Of a DNA stretch of 49,951 nucleotides, positions 27,784 through 35,995 are shown one piece after another. Source of the DNA: a virus. Below the pieces are notes generated by a model. It worked only from the letters and a program-made list of their open reading frames with translations. It ran no database searches and was not told the DNA's origin. The stretch spans positions 1 through 49,951 of IMG/VR virus record IMGVR_UViG_3300021403_000003. The stretch is one strand, 5' to 3'. The position numbers and the translations under genes were made by a program. Every line of letters starts with the position of its first letter. The first letter of the stretch is position 1.

Positions 27784-30456
27784 ATGGCTGTTTTAACAAA
27801 CACAATCAGTTCTCATGTATCCTCTCAATTTCCTACATACATCAAGGATTCCTATCCAAATCTTGTAACATTTGTCAAAGCATACTATCAATGGCTTGAG
27901 GATAGCACTCAAGGCAACAGTATCTATCAATTATATAACTTGTTGAATTACAGGATGATTGATACAACAACTGATCAATTTTTACAGATTTTCAAGAAAG
28001 ATTATCTCCCTTACTTTCCAAATGAAATATCATTGGATTTGAAAAAGCTTCTTAAGGTTGCAACTCAATTTTATCAAACTAAGGGAACAGAAAATTCCAT
28101 AGAATTTCTATTTCGTGCTCTTTACAACCTTGATGCTCAGATTTATTATCCGAAACAGAACATTCTTCGTGTTAGTGATGGAAAATGGAATTTACCACAA
28201 TCATTGAAAGTTACCTTAACAGGGAATGATACTACATTTGATATTTCTCTTCTTCCTGGAAGAAGAGGGGTTGGTGTAGAATCAAACACAACCTGTGTTG
28301 TTGAAAGCGCAACACTATCAATTGATCCAACATTGAATAGGGAAATATTGGAAATATTCATTTCCAATGTGTCTGATAATTTCATTCCTGGAGAACAACT
28401 CAAAATCATTTGTGGTAATGATAATATAGGACAACCTATTGTTTTTGAAGAGAAAATTATTGGTTCCTTGTCTGGTATAATTGTTGATCCTAATAATCAA
28501 GGTTTGAAATATGTAGGAACAAAATTCAACACAGACGGAACAATTTCCTATCCAGGAGATCCTGTTTCCATTATTGGCGGTTTAGCATCATCGAATGATG
28601 TTATTCAAGCTGTTGCATATGTTGGTAACGTCACTGTTGGTTCTTTGCAATCTGTTGCAGTCACCAGTGGTGGTTATGGATTTCGTTTGCAACCTAACAC
28701 GGAAGTCAATGTTGTTGCGGCACCTGGTGACACAGGTGTTGGTGCAAATGTGATTGTTGATGGTGTTGATTCATCAAATCAAGTGTTTTTGTTCTTGAAT
28801 ACCGACAGTATTGAATTCAAAGCCAATGTTCAACTTGGTTCTAATAATTATGCATTCAGCAACACTGTGAATGCAAATATACACACTGTTCTTGGTAATG
28901 CCTTTAGTTTTGCGAACATATCAGTTGCTCCAATTTCTCACATGAATGTGATTAGTGGTGGGTCTGGTTATGGTCAAATTCCAACGTTGAATCTTTTGTC
29001 AGTGTTCGAAAGCGATCTTAGTCAATCATTGTTAGCAGTATATCAAGCTGTACCAACTCAGAATAATTTGATCCTATATCTACAATCAAGACCAGCTGTA
29101 CAAGATCTAGGCCGTATTGCTGCTGTTCAAGTTCTTAATGGTGGTTCTGGATACTCTAATGTAACAGATACAATTAGAGTTGATAGTTCAATAGGTTATG
29201 GTGCTACATTTGATTTTATCACTGGTGCAAATGGTACTATCACCAAGGTTTTGGTCACTAACAGTGGATTTGGGTATGCAAGACCAAAGCCACCTGTTTT
29301 GTTAGCAAACAGTGCAAATGGTGCAGCAAATTCAAATGGTACTGGAGCAGTATTACAAGCTTTTGGTGACAATGATGGAGAAGCTTTCTCTTTGTCCGTA
29401 TCTGCGATTGGTCGTGTTCAAACGATTCGAATGGTTAATAGAGGATTCGATTATATCAATACACCTCTGGTTTCTTTGAAGAATCAAGATGTAACAATTC
29501 AACCGATATCCAACAATGTGTTCTACACCCAAAGTGAAAAAGTATTCCAAGGTGCAAATGTTAATACAGCAACTTTCATTGCATTTGTAGATCAATATGA
29601 TAGAGGTAACAGTATACTCAGATTGTACAATTATACTGGAGTTATCAATTTGTCCCAGCAATTGATTGGGGCAAATTTGAATGCAATTCCTGTTTCTGTT
29701 CACGTTTATGGTAATGGTAAAGCAAAAGCTAATGCACAATTCTTTGGAGGATTGATCAAATATCCTGGATTTTGGATCAGCACTGATGGTCAATTAAGTG
29801 CTGATCAGTTTCTTCAAGACTCGGTCACATATCATAACTATAGTTATCTTGTTCAAGTAGAGAAAGCTCTTGAACAGTATGAAGATACCATCACGAAGAT
29901 ATTACATCCTGCTGGCATGAGAATGTTAGGATTGATGACAATAACAGATAATCAACATCAGGGTGATGTGATAACCGCAAAAGCAATTCAATTGTCTAAT
30001 ACTGCAAACCTTTCTGGTATTGTCAATATAAATGCATTCAGCAATGGTATTTTGTTTGGCAGCAATACTCATTTTGTTGGGAACGTAAATCCAGGAGATT
30101 TGTTCACTATTTCTTATCTTGATGGACGTTCACAGACTAAGGAAGTCAAAACAGTTATCAATGCTACCGCTCTTTTGTTGGATAGTAACACTGTATATTT
30201 TGGTCAAGACACACTCAGTACAACTAATGGTTCTAATCTGATGATATCATCAGGTCACACAAGTAATCTGGTTGCAAATGATATAATCGTTACAAATATC
30301 AGTGGCAATGTTCAAACTTCTATTGTGATTTTGGTAGATGACAATGTTGGTAATGTCACAGTCAACACATTGTTCACATCCAATACAACCAATGTTTATT
30401 ATCAAGTCTATCCGAACATGAATAATGAGGTTTACATCGTTGATACTGATGCCTAA
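27784..30456 (+). CDS. 7: baseplate wedge protein, gp7-like
   Basis: Protein of 890 aa. The N-terminus 'SSHVSSQFPTYIKDSYPNLVTFVKAYYQWLED' and 'YRMIDTTTDQFLQIFKKDYLPYFP', 'LLKVATQFYQTKGTENSIEFLFRALYNLDAQIYYPKQNI' define a protein placed after gp6 in marine and other non-enteric T4-like phages and called gp7 there. T4 gp7 has 1032 aa. The middle has several 'GGSGYxxxP' beta units (near 400, 455 and 495). The C-terminus has a domain with 'SGIVNINAFSNGILFGSNTHF'. Homology to T4 gp7 is by position and family naming, so moderate. Confidence 0.68.
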   Translation: MAVLTNTISSHVSSQFPTYIKDSYPNLVTFVKAYYQWLEDSTQGNSIYQLYNLLNYRMIDTTTDQFLQIFKKDYLPYFPNEISLDLKKLLKVATQFYQTKGTENSIEFLFRALYNLDAQIYYPKQNILRVSDGKWNLPQSLKVTLTGNDTTFDISLLPGRRGVGVESNTTCVVESATLSIDPTLNREILEIFISNVSDNFIPGEQLKIICGNDNIGQPIVFEEKIIGSLSGIIVDPNNQGLKYVGTKFNTDGTISYPGDPVSIIGGLASSNDVIQAVAYVGNVTVGSLQSVAVTSGGYGFRLQPNTEVNVVAAPGDTGVGANVIVDGVDSSNQVFLFLNTDSIEFKANVQLGSNNYAFSNTVNANIHTVLGNAFSFANISVAPISHMNVISGGSGYGQIPTLNLLSVFESDLSQSLLAVYQAVPTQNNLILYLQSRPAVQDLGRIAAVQVLNGGSGYSNVTDTIRVDSSIGYGATFDFITGANGTITKVLVTNSGFGYARPKPPVLLANSANGAANSNGTGAVLQAFGDNDGEAFSLSVSAIGRVQTIRMVNRGFDYINTPLVSLKNQDVTIQPISNNVFYTQSEKVFQGANVNTATFIAFVDQYDRGNSILRLYNYTGVINLSQQLIGANLNAIPVSVHVYGNGKAKANAQFFGGLIKYPGFWISTDGQLSADQFLQDSVTYHNYSYLVQVEKALEQYEDTITKILHPAGMRMLGLMTITDNQHQGDVITAKAIQLSNTANLSGIVNINAFSNGILFGSNTHFVGNVNPGDLFTISYLDGRSQTKEVKTVINATALLLDSNTVYFGQDTLSTTNGSNLMISSGHTSNLVANDIIVTNISGNVQTSIVILVDDNVGNVTVNTLFTSNTTNVYYQVYPNMNNEVYIVDTDA

Positions 30457-30459
30457 ATA
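30454..30459 (+). promoter_or_regulatory. TAAATA late-promoter-like box
   Basis: GCCTAAATAAT; its TAA is the stop codon of the gp7-like gene. It lies 18 bases before gp8. Confidence 0.6.
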
Positions 30460-30477
30460 ATTCATTGAGAAAACAAC

Positions 30478-32085
30478 ATGATATCAGAAAAGAATCTCCT
30501 AACAGTCAATCAACGTATTTCCCTAGCTAATGGTTTTACCCAAGCCATTACAGCAGCCAATGTGTATTTGACAATTGGTCAAGAATCTCCATATACTGCA
30601 AATGATTTATTGATCCCTGTTCCTAATCAAAGCACAGACTATATCAACAATATTTGGCGTAACATGGTTGCATTGAAGCGTGTTACAGCAGCTGATGTCG
30701 CATTTGTCGTACCTCGTGTGGATTGGCAATCTGGTGTTGTGTATGATATGTGGGACAATCAGGTTGATATGTATTCAACTATCGATTTGGCTGCACTCCA
30801 AGGTACTGTTAATGTATCAAATTCCAGGACAGTTATCGGAACTAACACGACTTTCCTTTCCCAATTGACCAATGGTAATTTATTGTATCTGGGTGGTGAT
30901 GGTGAAAATACTGCACCACAGATACTTCAAGTCACAGATATATTATCTAATACCTCTTTGAATGTTAATACATCGTTTTCTGGTTCATTCATTCAAAATA
31001 CACCTTATCTTGTTACAGATACTTCACCAAATTACGCAACCAATTTTTATGCTCGTAATTCAATGGATCAAGTTTTTATCTGTTTACAGAATAATAATGG
31101 TGTAACATCAACTGTCATGCCACAATTGTCTATCGGTGGTCAATTGCCAATCAATCCATTCATCATTACAAGTGATGGATATAAATGGAAATATCTTTAC
31201 ACCATTCCTTCTGGACAGAAACAATTGTTTTTCTCTAAAGATTGGATGCCAGTGTTCAGAGATCCTTCTGTAGTTGCAGCCACGGTTGACGGTGAAATTG
31301 ATATTATTGTGATCAACAATGGTGGTTCTGGATACAATCAGAACGTCGCATCTAACTCTGCTTCAATCATCACTATCGTGGGTGATGGTGTTAATGCAAA
31401 TGCAACAGCAAAGGTTGATGCCAATGGTTCAATTTTTGATATCAACCTATTGAATGGTGGATCAGGATATACAACAGCAAATGTTGTTCTTAACGCTGGA
31501 GTTAATGGTGCTGGCGCAAACCTACGTGTGATTATTGGTCCTCAGGGTGGTCATGGATATAATCCTGTTTATGAACTTGGTGCAACTTCTGTTATGGTAA
31601 GCCTAAAGCTTTCTGGAACAGAAGGTGGAACTTTACCAACAGGTGCATCAGTAGGAACAGGCTTGTTTGAATATAGACAAATAGGTCTTATTTTGCAACC
31701 GTTGTTGGTATCTGGTAGTTTCGCAACCAATACAAATTATGGTACAATAACTACAGTGACTGTACAGCCTCTCCCAGCTGGTCAGTTCTTCAACATAGCT
31801 GAAACTGTATACCAAGGATCAAGCCTTGCTCAGGCAACCTTCGTTGGTACTGTAGTGTTTTGGGACGATACAAATGACATTCTGTGGCTAAATAACATCA
31901 ACGGATCATTCTCACCACAATCTCCTATTATTGGAACTATACAGACTACTCCAGTGACTGCATTTATATTGACTCCATCTGTAGTTAAAAAATATAGCGG
32001 TAGGATTTTATATGTGAACAATGTGTTGCCAGTTATTCGTGGTGCTAACCAGACTGAACAAGTTAGATTGATATTGAGTTTCTAA
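30478..32085 (+). CDS. 8: baseplate wedge protein gp8
   Basis: Protein of 535 aa (T4 gp8: 334, so this one is longer). 'ANGFTQAITAANVYLTIGQESPY' and 'DYINNIWRNMVALKRVTAADVAFVVPRVDWQSGVVYDMWDN' are strong gp8 signatures. Later 'NFYARNSMDQVFICLQNNNG' and 'TSDGYKWKYLYTIPSGQKQLFFSKDWMPV' continue the match. The extra length is a 'GGSGYNQN...GGSGYTTA' insertion (about 280-350), also present in gp6 and gp7 here. It is a dimeric subunit of the baseplate wedge. Confidence 0.9.
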   Translation: MISEKNLLTVNQRISLANGFTQAITAANVYLTIGQESPYTANDLLIPVPNQSTDYINNIWRNMVALKRVTAADVAFVVPRVDWQSGVVYDMWDNQVDMYSTIDLAALQGTVNVSNSRTVIGTNTTFLSQLTNGNLLYLGGDGENTAPQILQVTDILSNTSLNVNTSFSGSFIQNTPYLVTDTSPNYATNFYARNSMDQVFICLQNNNGVTSTVMPQLSIGGQLPINPFIITSDGYKWKYLYTIPSGQKQLFFSKDWMPVFRDPSVVAATVDGEIDIIVINNGGSGYNQNVASNSASIITIVGDGVNANATAKVDANGSIFDINLLNGGSGYTTANVVLNAGVNGAGANLRVIIGPQGGHGYNPVYELGATSVMVSLKLSGTEGGTLPTGASVGTGLFEYRQIGLILQPLLVSGSFATNTNYGTITTVTVQPLPAGQFFNIAETVYQGSSLAQATFVGTVVFWDDTNDILWLNNINGSFSPQSPIIGTIQTTPVTAFILTPSVVKKYSGRILYVNNVLPVIRGANQTEQVRLILSF

Positions 32086-32096
32086 GAGGAACATAA

Positions 32097-35000
32097 GTGC
32101 CTAATTATCAAAATTCCAGTCCATACTTTGATGATGCAAATGAAGCTATCTCAAAGGATTATGTCCAGATCTTATTTCGTCCGGGATTTGCTGTCCAAGG
32201 CCGTGAACTTACGCAACTTCAATCATTGTTGCAATATCAGATCAGTCAAATGGGAGATTTCCTATTCACAGATGGATCTCCTGTTGTTGGTGGACATATC
32301 ACTTTTGATAACACTGTTACATCTTTATTGATTCAGGCAAATGATAACATCAGCCTTTCTGATTTTGCTGGCACTCTTCTTATCAATTCTGTTGGTCCTG
32401 TAACAACTCGTGCAGTTTGTATTTCTGTTGATGATACAGTTTCATCCAACACTGTGGAAGGTGCATTGGTTGTGAAATATCTCTCAGGATTTGAGTTCAA
32501 TCCTGGTGATACACTTCAGATTGCAACAAATACAACAGAAACCGCAAGTCTATTAACATCTAACGCAGTGACGAAAGGTTCTATCGTTTCCATTAATGAT
32601 GGTGTTTTTTATGTCAGTGGATATTTTGTTGCTGTTTCTAAGCAGACTATTGTTTTAGATTCTGAAGATCAGTTTCCATCATACCGTGTTGGATTGGAAA
32701 TTGATGATAGTATTATTGATGAATCAACAGATTCAACTTTATTAGACCCTGCACAAAGCTCCTTTAATTATCAGGCTCCAGGTGCAACTCGTTATCAATA
32801 CAAGCTTGTATTGGCAAAGCGTTTGTTGAATAGTACAGATGACAGTAAGTTTTTTGAATTACTCCGTATCGAAAATGGTGTAATTACTAGTCAGGTTGAA
32901 TATCCTGTTCTTGGAAACATTGAGCAAGTTCTGGCTCGTCGCACATATGATCAATCTGGTAACTTTACAGTTGATCCTTTCATCGCATCAACTGTAGATG
33001 ATGCAAGTAATGCAAACAACATGATTGTGAGTGTTGGTCCAGGTAATGCATATATTGAAGGATTTCAATTCCAAACAATCGCCCCTGTAAAATTGAACAA
33101 TCCAAAAGCTCGTTCAACCAATACGGCAACAGATTTCCAATTGTCACTTGAATTTGGCAACTATGTCACTGTAACAAATTTGTTCTCAGGAAACACGACC
33201 GGATTTGCTACTGACAATTTTGGTCAAGTGGATCTCCACATTGTTTCCTCTTCAAGTATCAACACTGCTAATGTTCAATCTTATGGAAATACTAAGATTG
33301 GAACAGCTCGTGTTCGCGATATTGAATTTGATGGTACTAATACTTGGTTGGCTTATCTATTGGATGTGACTTTAACACCTATTGTTATCAATGCAAATGG
33401 TGTTTCTGCAAATACGACATCGATCAGACTACCACAAAGTTTCACAGGGACAACGAATGCATTCGCAAATGTTACCATGACTGTGTTGTCTGGTAATTCC
33501 TCTGGTGATATTCGTACCATTGTGAGTTATGATTCTGTTAACAAGATCGGTTTCTTGGATCGAGCAACAACACAATTATTGGATAGCACGTCAAATGTTT
33601 CTATCAATTTCGGCATTAAAGACATCGATGCTCTAGTTGCACACCCAACAGTAGTTGCAGCAAATGTGTTTGGTACCCAGAATACAACTTCTGCTTTGTT
33701 TGCTTGCATGGATATTTCAGTACAGGGTAAGGATGCATCTGGAAATACCATTCTTTTCAATACGAATTTCAATCGTCTTGATTTTGAATTACCACAGAAC
33801 TATATTGCCCAAAATAGTTTCTCCAATGTGACATTCACGAATCGTAAGACATTGGATACAGTGCAGTTTACTTCTGGTAACACAACTATTGGTACAGGTT
33901 CTGGTTTGGGAACAGCTGAACAATTCACATTTGGATTCAGTAATCAATATTTACCTGACACGATTTCTCGAAACAATTTCTTTGTTGTAGTTCGCGATAA
34001 GCAGACATCTAATCTTGCAAATGGTCAGGTCATTACTTGGGATTTGGGAAGTAATCCAGCTGGTAATGGTGTGTATCAAACGGATTCAACCCATGTTACA
34101 TTGAAAACTGTAACCACAGGAAATTTCTTGGGTGATATCTTAGTCACTGTTCAAGATACCAACGCATCAGTGAACTTCCGTCGTACCAAAACATTGATTG
34201 GTAACACATCCAATACAACTCTTTTGACAACTGACAAATATATCAATGGTCAAGCTGTGATTGGCACAACCAATGCAAATAGTCATTATATCGATGCAGC
34301 AAATGGTTATGTTTGGTTCACTAACTGGAATGATATCAAGAAAGTTCCTGGTCAAAAACAAGGTCTTGCATTAGCAGATGTTGTACAGATTATCAAAATT
34401 TATGATTCAGGTTCTCCATCACAAGCACCAAATACCATAAACTCAATTGATATTACAGATCGTTATTTGTTTGATAGTGGTCAACGTGATAACTATTATG
34501 ATCATGGTGGCATAATCCTACGTGATGGTCAGGCTCCTCCTGTTGGTCAGACAGTTGTGATTTTGCAATATTATTCACATGATTCAACGACTGGATTTTT
34601 TAGTGCTGATTCATATAGTGCATCTGCTTATGCGAATGGTAGCATTCAAGTTTATTCTTCTGAAAGATTTGGTGCAACCAGTCTTCGTGACACGATTGAT
34701 TTTCGACCAACTCGCACAATCGGCACAACGGCAAACATCCAGTCTCTTAACCTGACTGGATTGCGTTTGCCACAACCAGATAATGCAATGACTTTGTCAT
34801 ATGCATACTATCTTCCTCGTATTGATAAATTGGCAATCACTGCAAGCAAGCAATTTCAGATCATTCAAGGAACACCTGCACTTGTTCCTCAGGTCCCAGC
34901 AGATGCTCCTGACTCAATGACAATTTATGTCATCAATGTCCCTGCATACACTTCCTCTGCTTCATTGGTAGCAATGCAGTATATTGAGAATAAACGTTAC

Positions 35001-35957
35001 ACAATGTCTGATATTGGTGCATTGGATCGTCGTATTCAACAGCTTGAATATTATGTATCATTGAGCCAATTAGAACAACAGACAATGCAACAAACTGTTC
35101 TGTATCAAGATGGTACGACTGCAAAGGAACAATATGGTATTGTAACAGATAGTTTCGTCGATTTCAGTGTTGCTGATTCTAGCAATCCAGATTTGTTTTG
35201 TAACATCAATAATGGAATCCTTGGACCTTATATTCAAGCCAATCCAATTGGATTCATGTTTAGCAGTGCAACTGGACCTGCACAAACCAATGATCGTACA
35301 TATTCATTGAGTTATAGCGAAACTCCATGTATTGTTCAGAATACAGCTTCTGATTTCACGCAAGTTCAACCATATGCATTTGGTCAGTTCCGGGGTGATG
35401 TGTATCTATACCCTCAATCAGATTTCTGGTATAGTGATGATTTGGTTCCTCAGATTATCGGTCCTCCTGTCGAACCAGCTCCTCCTCCTGCGCCTGCTCC
35501 TGTCGTTCCACCAAGTACAACTGGTGCTACAACAGACAAGAACAATGCAAATTTGACTCCAACAACAACAACAACAACTGCACCAGCACCAACTCCACCA
35601 GCAGCAGGTGCAACACAGCCTGCTGCACCTACACAATTCACTTATTGTTATCCATTGAACAATTGGTTTTATGGATATAACTTCTTGAATTACACTTATC
35701 TATCAAGTGTTGGTATTGGTTATGGTATCGGTGGTGTTTGGTACTATGGAAGTTATTGTGTTAGAATTAGAAAGACTCCAACCGGATATGGTATCATGAT
35801 ACCAGATGGTTATTGGTACACTGTACCAGCTGCTGGTGTACAAGCCATAACAAATTTGATAGCATCAGGAGCTGCAGCTCCTGTTAACAGCACTGTTGGT
35901 AATGGTATAGTGTTGTCTGCTCATTCAAGCATTGGAGCAATCAATCGTTTCCTCTGA
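32097..35957 (+). CDS. very large structural protein, DUF4815-type
   Basis: Protein of 1286 aa from GTG 32097, preceded by AGAGGAAC. The N-terminus 'YFDDANEAISKDYVQILFRPGFAVQGRELTQLQSLLQYQI' is the DUF4815 hallmark of large baseplate/tail proteins in non-enteric T4-like phages, where they may take the place of gp10. Near 1120-1180 is a Pro/Thr/Ala linker (several PAP and a run of six Thr). After it comes a Tyr/Gly-rich C-terminal piece (NWFYGYNFLNYTYLSSVGIG) that may be a tip or attachment domain. Confidence 0.75.
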   Translation: MPNYQNSSPYFDDANEAISKDYVQILFRPGFAVQGRELTQLQSLLQYQISQMGDFLFTDGSPVVGGHITFDNTVTSLLIQANDNISLSDFAGTLLINSVGPVTTRAVCISVDDTVSSNTVEGALVVKYLSGFEFNPGDTLQIATNTTETASLLTSNAVTKGSIVSINDGVFYVSGYFVAVSKQTIVLDSEDQFPSYRVGLEIDDSIIDESTDSTLLDPAQSSFNYQAPGATRYQYKLVLAKRLLNSTDDSKFFELLRIENGVITSQVEYPVLGNIEQVLARRTYDQSGNFTVDPFIASTVDDASNANNMIVSVGPGNAYIEGFQFQTIAPVKLNNPKARSTNTATDFQLSLEFGNYVTVTNLFSGNTTGFATDNFGQVDLHIVSSSSINTANVQSYGNTKIGTARVRDIEFDGTNTWLAYLLDVTLTPIVINANGVSANTTSIRLPQSFTGTTNAFANVTMTVLSGNSSGDIRTIVSYDSVNKIGFLDRATTQLLDSTSNVSINFGIKDIDALVAHPTVVAANVFGTQNTTSALFACMDISVQGKDASGNTILFNTNFNRLDFELPQNYIAQNSFSNVTFTNRKTLDTVQFTSGNTTIGTGSGLGTAEQFTFGFSNQYLPDTISRNNFFVVVRDKQTSNLANGQVITWDLGSNPAGNGVYQTDSTHVTLKTVTTGNFLGDILVTVQDTNASVNFRRTKTLIGNTSNTTLLTTDKYINGQAVIGTTNANSHYIDAANGYVWFTNWNDIKKVPGQKQGLALADVVQIIKIYDSGSPSQAPNTINSIDITDRYLFDSGQRDNYYDHGGIILRDGQAPPVGQTVVILQYYSHDSTTGFFSADSYSASAYANGSIQVYSSERFGATSLRDTIDFRPTRTIGTTANIQSLNLTGLRLPQPDNAMTLSYAYYLPRIDKLAITASKQFQIIQGTPALVPQVPADAPDSMTIYVINVPAYTSSASLVAMQYIENKRYTMSDIGALDRRIQQLEYYVSLSQLEQQTMQQTVLYQDGTTAKEQYGIVTDSFVDFSVADSSNPDLFCNINNGILGPYIQANPIGFMFSSATGPAQTNDRTYSLSYSETPCIVQNTASDFTQVQPYAFGQFRGDVYLYPQSDFWYSDDLVPQIIGPPVEPAPPPAPAPVVPPSTTGATTDKNNANLTPTTTTTTAPAPTPPAAGATQPAAPTQFTYCYPLNNWFYGYNFLNYTYLSSVGIGYGIGGVWYYGSYCVRIRKTPTGYGIMIPDGYWYTVPAAGVQAITNLIASGAAAPVNSTVGNGIVLSAHSSIGAINRFL

Positions 35958-35960
35958 GCC

Positions 35961-35966
35961 TTAAAT
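35961..35966 (+). promoter_or_regulatory. TAAATA late-promoter-like box
   Basis: CCTTAAATAGGTCACAAGG, three bases after the stop of the 1286-aa gene and 29 bases before the next start. The TAAATAGGTCAC part is identical to that before the tmRNA gene. Confidence 0.6.
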
Positions 35967-35995
35967 AGGTCACAAGGAATCAACTAAGGTAGAAC

